This document shows positions 1 to 7,600 of a DNA stretch of 15,622 bases, piece by piece. How positions within the stretch are numbered: position 1 is the stretch's first letter; each line of letters begins with the position of its first letter. This DNA comes from Syntrophaceae bacterium UBA6109. GTDB taxonomy: Bacteria > Desulfobacterota > Syntrophia > Syntrophales > UBA6109. The notes beneath the pieces are model-generated. The model did no database searches and was not told where the DNA came from. It saw only the letters and a program-made list of their open reading frames with translations. Made by a program: the position numbers and the translations under genes. Location: positions 1 to 15,622 of the forward strand of contig DIWJ01000085.1 of assembly GCA_002428445.1 (NCBI GenBank), in the 5' to 3' direction.

Positions 1-1471
1 CCTGAATTTCCTTAGGGGTAAGATTGATATATTTTGATTTGATGCTCGTGAGGAACGGCGAGATGATATCGTGAAGATGCTCTTCAATTGTAGACACATA
101 GGCATTTTGTTCGACAGCAAGCGCGCTGTTTTTCAATTTTTCTACATAGGGCATCACAAGACCCTTCACGTTGGATAAGAACATTTCCTCTATTTCTTTC
201 TTGTCATCCTCCCGCTGCCTGAGAAGGACCTTTAGAGCGGCGTTCAATTCCTCCAGGTTTCGCGATTTTACCTCCAATTCGGTTTCCCTCTTTTTCAGGA
301 CGTCTTCCGCATGCTTCCGTTCAGTGATGTCTATGCTGACCCCGATCATCTGATCGGCGCGGCCTTCCTCGTCCTTCATCGGGACCTTGATCGTGAAAAT
401 CCAGCGTCTCTGGCCGTCGGCATCCGTAAAACTCTCTTCACGCTCGATACGATCTTTCTCAAAGCTGAGCGTCGAAATGTCGTCGCGGTGAATGATTTCA
501 GCGAAATCGGAATGGGGTGCGAGTTCATTTACGCTCTTGCCGGTCATCTCTTCTGGCGTGACCCTGAAGATGTCCGCAAGGATACGATTGGCGAGCACGA
601 TCCTGTTTTCCTTGTCTTTGACATAGATGAAATTCGGATTCGCGTCGATGACCTTTTTCAGAAAGGCCCTTTGGCTTTCAATCTTCTTCTGCGCATTCAG
701 CCGTTCCGTAATGTCCCGGACGGAAGACAGCCGCACCTTCCGTCCATACCAGGTCATCTGAGACGAGGCGATTTCTACGGGGAAGACGGTGCCGTCCTTC
801 CTCCTGTGAAAAACAAACTCCGCCTGTTGCTCGAACTTCCCCCTTTCTTTCACGGGCGCGACCGTCCTTTTTTCGACGAAATCGTTGCCCTTCATTTTCA
901 AGAGGTCTTCCCGGGCATATCCATAAAGTCTCGTGCTGGCAGCGTTGGTTTCGAGGATCTGATCCGTCTGTTCGTCGATCAGGAACAATGCGTCCGATTC
1001 CATTTCAAACAATTGGCGGTAGCGCTCTTCACTTTCCCGCAGGATCGCCTGGGCCTTCTTGCGAGCCACCAGTTCATTGATGCTCTTTTGATAGAGGATT
1101 TCGATGCGTTTCAAGGGGAAATAAGCTCCGAATGCCGCGACGAATCCGGCAAAAATGATCGTGATGATATGGGACTGCCAAATGGCAATGTTGGTGAATA
1201 CGATCTGCTTTGTCACTTCGTAGCTTGAAAAGAAGATGCAGGTGACAAGGAATATCTTGAGAAGGACAGGAATCAGTTTTTTCAGCAGTTGCCTGTGGTC
1301 GCTGACATCCTCGATGACCTCCCGCTGCATTTCCGAATCCAACTCGACCGATTCCGCACTGGGAATCCCGGTAAGGATTTTCGCGGATATACCCATGACA
1401 TTTTCTTCGCTGATCTTCTTGCAGACGGCCAGTAACTCGGCAAGAGTCTCTTCCCGCAGATTGGTCTTCAT
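1..1471 (-). CDS. Membrane-anchored PAS-PAS-LuxR transcriptional regulator (3' end outside window)
   Basis: The minus-strand frame opens with ATG at 1471 behind GAAGGGG and stays open for 490 codons to the window edge, so the C-terminus is missing. Residues about 65-82 and 91-119 are two hydrophobic segments, predicting a membrane hairpin with a cytoplasmic N-terminus (residues 1-64). Two PAS domains follow. The first spans about 146-260, with FLIDEQTDQIL, FHRRKDGTVFPVE and SSVRDITER. The second spans about 268-385, with FIYVKDKENRIVLAN and IGVSIDITERK. A charged coiled coil runs from about 386 to 430. The last residues seen, NLTPKEIQ (483-490), are the usual entry into a LuxR-type helix-turn-helix. 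In this family the PAS domains sense a ligand, redox state or partner and the LuxR domain binds DNA. No kinase or receiver domain is present, so it would be a one-component regulator acting from the membrane. The target and ligand cannot be told from sequence. A terminator on the upstream side separates it from wrbA. Confidence 0.85.
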   Translation of the reverse strand, partial: MKTNLREETLAELLAVCKKISEENVMGISAKILTGIPSAESVELDSEMQREVIEDVSDHRQLLKKLIPVLLKIFLVTCIFFSSYEVTKQIVFTNIAIWQSHIITIIFAGFVAAFGAYFPLKRIEILYQKSINELVARKKAQAILRESEERYRQLFEMESDALFLIDEQTDQILETNAASTRLYGYAREDLLKMKGNDFVEKRTVAPVKERGKFEQQAEFVFHRRKDGTVFPVEIASSQMTWYGRKVRLSSVRDITERLNAQKKIESQRAFLKKVIDANPNFIYVKDKENRIVLANRILADIFRVTPEEMTGKSVNELAPHSDFAEIIHRDDISTLSFEKDRIEREESFTDADGQRRWIFTIKVPMKDEEGRADQMIGVSIDITERKHAEDVLKKRETELEVKSRNLEELNAALKVLLRQREDDKKEIEEMFLSNVKGLVMPYVEKLKNSALAVEQNAYVSTIEEHLHDIISPFLTSIKSKYINLTPKEIQ

Positions 1472-1593
1472 ATTCCCCTTCTGCCTTTCGTGTCAGGTCC
1501 TTTTCTCAGCCGCAACAAACGGACCCTTTTGAGGGAACTCTATTCCGTTCCATTTCACCGTCTTTCCTCTCGATGATCTCAGGTGGGCAACAG

Positions 1594-1623
1594 ATACTAA
1601 TCCCATTAGAGGACAAACGTCAA
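1594..1623 (-). promoter_or_regulatory. Candidate sigma-70 promoter for the PAS-LuxR gene
   Basis: Read on the minus strand there is TTGACG (1623-1618), an 18-base spacer and TAGTAT (1599-1594). It lies just past the hairpin terminator of the upstream cluster and about 120 bases before the PAS-LuxR start, which is the expected place. The -35 matches 5 of 6 consensus bases and the -10 matches 4 of 6. No operator repeat is evident. Confidence 0.4.
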
Positions 1624-1636
1624 CCGGACGGCAGCT

Positions 1637-1674
1637 AAAAAAAGGGCTCCCACCGATGTCGGGAGCCCTTTTTT
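1637..1674 (-). terminator. Intrinsic terminator of the bfr-sodB-wrbA cluster
   Basis: A near-perfect hairpin is visible: AAGGGCTCCC at 1642-1651, a nine-base loop, and GGGAGCCCTT at 1661-1670. Flanking A and T runs extend the stem and supply a U tract in either direction. It lies about 125 bases beyond the wrbA stop, so it most likely ends the minus-strand bfr-sodB-wrbA transcript and insulates the next gene. Its symmetry means it could also stop plus-strand transcripts, but no plus-strand gene is seen here. The rest of 1472-1799 holds this hairpin, the promoter at 1594-1623 and the 5' leader of the PAS-LuxR gene. Confidence 0.85.
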
Positions 1675-1799
1675 CAAGAATTGAAATGACGGAGAAGACC
1701 TCGCCCGGATCGGTTTCGCAAGGGTTTCCCCCGCGGCCACATCTTCAGGATGCGCGGGAAGTCCGGCGCATCGGCAAGAAATCCATTCCTCTATGCGAA

Positions 1800-2411
1800 C
1801 TACCGAATCAATCTCGCCGCAATTTCTGCGACGTGACGGCCCTGGAAGCGGGCGGACTCCAGTTCATTTTCGCTCGGCATCCGCTCCCCTTCCCCGCCGG
1901 CGATGGTGCTCGCTCCGTACGGCGATCCTCCCGTTATTTCGTCGATCCGCATCTGGCCCGCAAAGGCATAGGGGAGGCCGACGACGATCATGCCCTGGTG
2001 AAGGAGGGTCGTATGAAAACTGAGGATCGTCGATTCTTGGCCGCCGTGCTGGGTGGCGCTGCTGGTAAAGACGCTGCCGACCTTTCCGACCAGCGCCCCT
2101 TTGGCCCAGAGGCCGCCGGTTGCATCGAGGAATTGACGCATCTGGCCGCACATGTTGCCGAAACGCGTCGGGGTTCCGAAGATGATGGCGTCTGCCGTCG
2201 GCAGATCCGCCACTTGACAGACCGGGATGTGCGCAAGACCTTTCTGGACGTCGAGCGCGCCCATCTTCCCCAGGATCTCGTCTGAAAGCGTCTCCGGCAC
2301 GCGGCAAAGATGGACCTCCGCGCCCTTCACGCGGCTTGCGCCTTCTTTCACGGCTTCGGCCATGCGATAGATATGTCCGTACATGGAGTAGAAAACTACC
2401 AGCACCTTCAT
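1800..2411 (-). CDS. wrbA: NAD(P)H:quinone oxidoreductase, WrbA type (flavodoxin fold)
   Basis: The product has 203 residues, close to the usual WrbA length (about 200). The start at 2411 follows AAGGAG with a six-base spacer; the frame continues upstream, but that part (from 2450) has no ribosome site. The N-terminal FYSMYGH is the phosphate loop that binds [12 protein letters not shown] and [11 protein letters not shown] are the two signature segments of the type IV quinone oxidoreductases, and SPYGASTI follows near the C-terminus. WrbA reduces quinones by two electrons using NAD(P)H, avoiding semiquinones that would generate superoxide. It is the last gene of a cluster with bfr and sodB: the gap to sodB is only 38 bases and holds its ribosome site. 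That context supports an oxidative-stress role. The terminator at 1637-1674 follows it. Confidence 0.95.
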   Translation of the reverse strand: MKVLVVFYSMYGHIYRMAEAVKEGASRVKGAEVHLCRVPETLSDEILGKMGALDVQKGLAHIPVCQVADLPTADAIIFGTPTRFGNMCGQMRQFLDATGGLWAKGALVGKVGSVFTSSATQHGGQESTILSFHTTLLHQGMIVVGLPYAFAGQMRIDEITGGSPYGASTIAGGEGERMPSENELESARFQGRHVAEIAARLIR

Positions 2412-2449
2412 GATCGTCTCCTTTTCCCGGGCAAGGTTCCGGTCCGGCA

Positions 2450-3043
2450 CTATTCCAGAGAGCTGTTCACAAAATCCCAGTTGATCAGTTTGTCGATCAC
2501 CGCGGCCAGATAGTCGGGCCGCCGGTTCTGGTAATCCAGATAGTAGGCGTGCTCCCAGACATCAAGCGTGAGAAGAGGTTTCAATCCGCCGGCGATCGGC
2601 GTTTCCGCATTGGGCGTTTTGGCGATTTTCAACCGGTTGCCATCGAGGAGCAGCCAGGCCCAGCCGCTGCCGAACTGCGTGGTTCCGGCCGCCTTGAGCT
2701 CTTCCACGAATTTGTCGTAGCCGCCCCAGACTTCCGCGATCCTGGCCGCGACAGCCCCCGTGGGCGGCCCGCCGCCGCCGGGTTTCAGGCATTTCCAGTA
2801 AAACGAATGATTCCAGACTTGAGCCGCATTGTTGAAGATCCCGGCCTGCGCCGGATTCTTGAACGTCTTCCTGATGATGCCCTCCAGGTCTTCCTTTTCC
2901 AACGCCGTTCCGGCGATCAGCTTGTTGGCGTTGTCCACGTACGCCCGGTGATGTTTTCCGTAATGGAACTCCAGTGTCTGCGCACTGATGACGGGCGCGA
3001 GGGCGCCGGTCGCATAGGGCAGATCAGGCAAAAAAATGGCCAT
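2450..3043 (-). CDS. sodB: Superoxide dismutase, Fe type by signature
   Basis: The product has 197 residues and is full length for the Fe/Mn SOD family. The start at 3043 is set by AAGGAG eight bases upstream; the longer frame to 3109 lacks a ribosome site and family sequence. Metal ligands are visible: His27 in FHYGKHH, His79 in AAQVWNH, Asp161 and His165 in DVWEHAYY. Gln75 in NNAAQVWNH is at the position typical of iron enzymes, which favours Fe over Mn, although cambialistic use cannot be excluded. The enzyme turns superoxide into oxygen and peroxide in the cytoplasm; no signal peptide is present. It lies between bfr and wrbA on the same strand. An iron SOD next to a ferritin is coherent, because the ferritin keeps free iron low where peroxide is made. 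Confidence 0.96.
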   Translation of the reverse strand: MAIFLPDLPYATGALAPVISAQTLEFHYGKHHRAYVDNANKLIAGTALEKEDLEGIIRKTFKNPAQAGIFNNAAQVWNHSFYWKCLKPGGGGPPTGAVAARIAEVWGGYDKFVEELKAAGTTQFGSGWAWLLLDGNRLKIAKTPNAETPIAGGLKPLLTLDVWEHAYYLDYQNRRPDYLAAVIDKLINWDFVNSSLE

Positions 3044-3140
3044 ATCGTCGTCTCCTTTCCCTTTCTCCTCATCCGTCCGAGGCAAGAACAGCTTCGCTGC
3101 AAGAATCATCGGCCCCTGCGGACAGCATCAGCGGGCACCT

Positions 3141-3605
3141 TCAGCGTGCTTCCCCAAGGTAATTCTGGATACCCATCTGTTTGATCTGATCGAGCTGCGC
3201 CTCGATGACGTCGATGTGCCCTTCTTCATCCAGCAGGATGGCCTGCAGGAGTTCCCGCGTGCCGAAATCGCCGGCTTCGCCTGCGAAGGCGATGTCCTCG
3301 TTGTAGAAGCGGATGGCGTCGCGCTCCGCGGCATGATCGTTCTGAAACTGTTTTTCCACATCCGCGCCGATTTTGATTTTGTTCAGGTTGCTGACGATGG
3401 GGATTCCTTCCAGAAAGAGAACGCGCTCGATGAGTTTTTCCGCGTGCTTCATTTCCGTAATGGACCGCTTGCGAATCATTTCCTGCAATTTCTTGTAACC
3501 CCAGCTTTCGCTCATTTCGGCGTGCACCATATACTGGTTGATTGCCGTCAACTCATCGGCCAGACGCGCGTTCAATCTTTCGACCACCTTCTCGTTGCCT
3601 TTCAT
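3141..3605 (-). CDS. bfr: Bacterioferritin
   Basis: The product has 154 residues, close to E. coli Bfr (158). Several in-frame ATGs exist (3650, 3608, 3605). The one at 3605 has AAGGAG at a six-base spacing like its neighbours, and gives the family N-terminus MKGNEKV. All dinuclear ferroxidase residues are present: Glu18, Glu51, His54, Glu94, Glu127 and His130. Met52, the inter-subunit heme ligand, is also kept in ITEMKHA. The C-terminus QMGIQNYLGEAR matches the family. The protein forms a 24-subunit cage that oxidises and stores iron. It is first in the cluster with sodB (97 bases downstream) and wrbA. Upstream on the minus strand, TATACA near 3670 could be a -10 box, but I see no good -35 and no clear Fur or PerR box. 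Confidence 0.96.
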   Translation of the reverse strand: MKGNEKVVERLNARLADELTAINQYMVHAEMSESWGYKKLQEMIRKRSITEMKHAEKLIERVLFLEGIPIVSNLNKIKIGADVEKQFQNDHAAERDAIRFYNEDIAFAGEAGDFGTRELLQAILLDEEGHIDVIEAQLDQIKQMGIQNYLGEAR

Positions 3606-3608
3606 CAT

Positions 3609-3902
3609 CGTCTCCTTAACGTTGGATTTCTTCGTAAGCAGGTCTTTCATGATGCACTCTGTATTTGTATAACGGACGATCGCTTAATCCACCATCGGCA
3701 TTCCCCTGATTTGTGCCTTCGAAAACCCTTACGAGACATTTCGGACATGCGGATTGGCGGCGCGGGAATTGCCTGCGTTGAAGTGCCTGATGCCGTCGGG
3801 CATCCAAATGTAAAGAGGCTGATTTCGGCGGAAGTTCGGGGGTTGAAAGGGGGAGACTTGCAGTGATGGTTTTGGCCGGAAGGCGGCCTTCTTACATTAC
3901 GT
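3609..3902. other. Intergenic region between the small membrane-protein gene and bfr
   Basis: This stretch of about 294 bases holds no gene I can support. It contains a short perfect hairpin, GATGCC-GTCG-GGCATC at 3789-3804, without a T tract on either strand. It must carry the bfr promoter and the end of the 3903-4223 transcript, but neither is sharply defined. A 63-codon minus-strand frame at 3616-3807 has no ribosome site or recognisable motif. Confidence 0.5.
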
Positions 3903-4223
3903 CTACTCTTTGAACAAGCCGGCGAGTCGCTCCTCTCTCATGTAGAGTTTCCCCTCATCGGTCGATAGGATGACATCTCTTTCAATGAGCACCTTCAGGG
4001 CTTCGGGTCTGTAGTCGCGGAGGGTGGTCATTTTCGTCATAAAACTCTTGGGGCCCAATCCCAGTTCCTCAAGCGTCTTAGCGCTGCCCGCCTGCAATGC
4101 GCCGTGACGGCGGAAAACGTCGATGACTTTCTTGAGCGCCCTCTTGAGCATGAAGTTCTGAATGAGAAACACCGCAGCCAGCATTCCGGCAATAAGGACA
4201 ATGATGATCAGAATCTCTCGCAT
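3903..4223 (-). CDS. Small membrane-anchored protein with a winged-helix-like cytoplasmic part
   Basis: The product has 106 residues and I do not recognise a named family. Residues about 4-23 (ILIIIVLIAGMLAAVFLIQN) form one hydrophobic helix, followed by a positive stretch (LKRALKKV), so the N-terminus should be outside and the body in the cytoplasm. The body looks like a small winged helix. Helices around KKVIDVFRRHG, TLEELGLGP and YRPEALKVLIERDVI are followed by a short wing-like STDEGKLYM and a final helix, a pattern common in DNA- or protein-binding wHTH modules. The ATG at 4223 has AAGGGA upstream with a long spacing. It stands alone between bfr and the GDH-like gene, so context gives no function. 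It could be a membrane-bound regulator or only a structural adaptor. Confidence 0.75.
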   Translation of the reverse strand: MREILIIIVLIAGMLAAVFLIQNFMLKRALKKVIDVFRRHGALQAGSAKTLEELGLGPKSFMTKMTTLRDYRPEALKVLIERDVILSTDEGKLYMREERLAGLFKE

Positions 4224-4326
4224 AAAATTGTCATCCCTTACCCTGCCGCGATCCGCAATCTGTTGCGAAAGATGATTTTAGACCCCGGCAGCTTGTGCTC
4301 AAGGCAGCGTTTACGTGAACTGATTC

Positions 4327-4356
4327 ATTATAAGTATTCGTTATTATTCGTATCTG
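4327..4356 (-). promoter_or_regulatory. Candidate promoter for the small membrane-protein gene
   Basis: On the minus strand a perfect TATAAT (4332-4327) is preceded by CAGATA (4356-4351) at 18 bases. The -35 matches only 3 of 6 bases, but the surroundings are the most AT-rich of this intergenic region. The implied leader to the ATG at 4223 is about 100 bases. Confidence 0.3.
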
Positions 4357-4416
4357 TGAAATAGAGTATCAATTATTCCAGATGAAATCAAGGCATTTGG
4401 CAGGTCAAAATTTCCT

Positions 4417-4444
4417 TTGACATCCGTTTCGCTGATCCTATACG
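4417..4444 (+). promoter_or_regulatory. Candidate sigma-70 promoter for the GDH/DHH fusion gene
   Basis: A consensus TTGACA at 4417-4422 is followed after 16 bases by TATACG at 4439-4444 (4 of 6). It points toward the plus-strand gene at 4680, which would then have a leader of about 230 bases. No other plus-strand promoter of similar quality was seen between 4224 and 4680. Confidence 0.45.
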
Positions 4445-4679
4445 CTAGCGCACGAACAGAATATGCGAATATTCACACCGACGGGTCCGCCGCACACTTG
4501 TTGGCCATGGGTTTTGAGGCCGCGTTCACCGCTTTCGAGGATTTCGAACGCAACGTCTGACCGGGCCAATGCATCCCGAATCGCCCGCTCTCCCATCAGA
4601 ACAAAGACCATGAGCAGACCACCGACCGAGGTATGCAGGCGAAAATGTGTTTGAATCCTCTTATCAGGCAGGACATGCC
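4445..4679 (+). other. Long 5' leader of the GDH/DHH fusion gene, no supported gene
   Basis: Together with 4224-4416 this makes a 456-base stretch without a firm gene. The leader holds an inverted repeat, GCGTTC (4522-4527) with GAACGC (4546-4551), around a smaller TTCGA/TCGAA arm pair. A minus-strand frame reads through 4809-4438 with natural-looking codon use below about 4611, and a 63-codon plus-strand frame runs at 4463-4654. Neither has a convincing ribosome site. The region may be a regulatory leader, a small RNA, or the remnant of a gene. Confidence 0.35.
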
Positions 4680-7600
4680 ATGACACCGTTGACACAAGCT
4701 GCAACAGACAGAAGCCATCCTGATCAGATCGGCGGTCCTCCGGGGTCGATCGGGGACGGCGGCCTGGCGTATCGAATGATCGTCGGAGAGTTGAAGTCCA
4801 AAAACTCACTCCTCAGACTCATTGCAGAACGGATCAGGATCGCCGCCCGCCACCTTGGACTTACCCCCGATGACCTGCATCGGATTTTTATCCGGCACCA
4901 GGTTTTCGAGGGTGAAACCTTCAGCCTGGCCCAGATAGCCGGGGCCGGGTTTATCCTCGTCGAAACGTACCACCTGATCCAGGGCCGGGTCGGAAAAGGC
5001 GCCCTGAAACTCGTCTTTCCCGAAGATCTTCTCGACAAGGGGGAACACTTCCGCGAATTCGCGCCCGGCATCGTCGAGGTCCTGCCTCCCGGCGGCGGTC
5101 GCTGGACCGAGCCGCATCAGGCGGAGGAACTTGTCAAACAAGCCATGCGCGAACATATGACCGGCGAGAGTCTGAGCATGAGCCTCAAGAGCCAGGCTAC
5201 CGGGGCGCCCTTCGCCGGCAGCGAAGGTTTGCTGCTGTGCGCGATCCGGGAGTATCAGGCCGCAGAGGGACGCTACCTGCTGAAGCCCGTTTTGCGGGAC
5301 GGCGAGGAGCCCGTCCCCGCCGACAAGGAAACGATCGAACGGATGATGAATGAAGCGGCGGCCATGCTGACACGGGCCGGCCGCATCGCCTGCGACAGGA
5401 TCGTGCATGCCGCCGAAACCAACAGCACCCTGACTTCGCGGCTGAATCTGCAGCTTGCCACAAACGTCGTGGAAGGCCATCTGCGCGCGCTCCTCGAGGA
5501 TGAGCCGGACATCATCATCGGCGACGAGGACATGACATCGAGGCTGCGGGAAGTACTCGGACGAAAAGACTATGACCCCACCGCCTGCGCCCTTGCCCGG
5601 ACCGCCGCCAAGATGCAGTTGGAACATCAAATCCTCCTGCCTTCCTCGCGCGAAACCCTGCGGCGGCTGCTCGAGGAATTTCCGCCACAGGGATCGCCCG
5701 GCCCGGCCCAGTACCGGGCTTTGATGGATCTCTTCTTCGGGACGGGCGAGGTCCAACGCCAGGAGGACCGGTTGTTCCATCACCGGGAACCCATCCTGCG
5801 GTCCCTGTCCGTCGCCTTGTCCACGCGCAGCCTCGACGAATGCGGCGAGCCGCGCGTGCTCGATCTTTACCTGCGCACGCTGCTTGACAACCAGTGGGTC
5901 ATGCTCGAGCGGACGTTGGCCCGGCTGCTGCCGGACGGGCAATCCCTGCCCGTCGGCTGGTTCCACGGCGATCTCCTTTTTTCGCCCGACGAACGGCAGG
6001 CGCTCGCAGCCCTGGTCCCAACCGCCAATCCGGGGCGGGAAGGCCTCAGAGACAGCTTCTGGAGCGTCGTCAACATCCTCTGCGACGCCCGCGACCGGTC
6101 GACCGATGGCCTGCCCGATCTTTTCCGCCGGGCGCGCACCGAGGTTCTCGAACGCGCCATCCGCGCCGTTACCGAGACCGGGCCCGTGATTCCCACCGTG
6201 GACCGCCTGGTCTTCTTTACGCTGCCGCTCTGCTACGAATGCGCCACCCCGAAGCTGGGCGTGGTCACGCGCAAACCGACCGATGTCTGCGGTTCGGAAC
6301 TGCGGTCCGAGGCCATGGCCCACGGGGCTGTCATGGCGATCGAGATCCTGCTCAAACACATGACGGGCGATGAGCATCCGTTGAAGGGACTGACAGTCGC
6401 CGTCGAGGGCTTCGGCAACGCCGGCAAGAACATGGCCAATCTCATGGTGCTGGAAGGCGCCACCATCGTGGGCGTCAGCGACAGCCGCGGGGCCGTCACG
6501 CGTCCGAACGGCTTCACTCGCCAGGAACTGGCGGCCGTTATCGCCCACAAGAACGCCGGCAAGCGATTCGACACCCTCCTCGCCAGTCCCGTCGTCCGGA
6601 TGCTGTCGCACGGCCAGGGACCGTTGCTGACGTACGATCCCAATCCCGAGACGCTCCAGCAGGCGGAAGCCGATTTGCTCGTGCTGACGGCCATCCCCGA
6701 TTCCATCCGCGCCGACAATGCCCCGAAACTGCACGTCAGGGTGGTTTGTGAATTGACCGGCGCTGCGGTTTCGGCCGAGGCCAAGAGGATATTGAAGGAG
6801 CGCGGCATTGAAGTCATCCCGGACAATCTGGGGAGCTCCGGAGGCCTGCTGGTATCGCTTTCCGAGATGCTGCAGAACAGCACCGGCCAGTTCTGGGACC
6901 GCCGCATCGAAGAGGAAAACCTCCACCATCAGATCTCCCGCAGCTATGAGGATGCCTGGACGGTGGCCCATGAACACAACGTGGACGTGGCCACCGCCTC
7001 CGACATTCTCGCGTTGCGGCGCATGCATGACCTCGCCATCTACCGCGAGCGTCTCGGAGAACTCGCCGGGCAATTCGCCGAACGGATCCGGTCGATCGCC
7101 CCTGGCGAACGGATCCTGATTCTCTCGGACAACGACGAGGACGGTGTGGCGTCCGCAGCCATTTTACAGGGACTGATCGCACATCTTTGCCCCGGTGCCG
7201 AAGGACGGATCACGCATCTGAACGAATCCTTCCGATCGGGAGCCGTTCCGGGCCTCGTGCGCAAGACACAGGCGACACCAACCCCCATCCGGCACATCTT
7301 CGCCCTGGACCGCGCCTTTCCCGCCGCTGAACCGGGCCGCTCGCGCCTGGCGCAGGTGTGCACCGGATGCCGGATCACCTTCGTCAACAACCATGCGCTT
7401 CCCGAGGAATACCTGAACGACCCGCCGGAGGGGTCATCGGGTCCCGCTACCCCGGCCAGGCTGGGCGTTCTTTACATCTCACCGCAAACGCTGAAATCAC
7501 CCCTTTCCTTTGACGAGTATCCGACCGCCATGGTTTTGAGCGAGCTGGCGTCGGTTCTTGTTGCCGACGAAGACCTGCTCAACAAGATTGCCTGGCAGGC

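Noticed and set aside
311..1228. A 305-codon plus-strand frame
   Set aside because: It is antisense to the PAS-LuxR regulator, whose frame gives clear PAS motifs; the plus frame shows none.
4380..4420. Sigma-54 type promoter suggested by TTGGCAGG near 4396
   Set aside because: The -12 GC element is not present at the required distance.
4806..7073. A 755-codon open frame on the minus strand opposite the fusion gene
   Set aside because: The plus strand carries recognisable GDH motifs over the same region. The minus frame has no recognisable domain or ribosome site and is the usual antisense shadow of GC-rich coding sequence.
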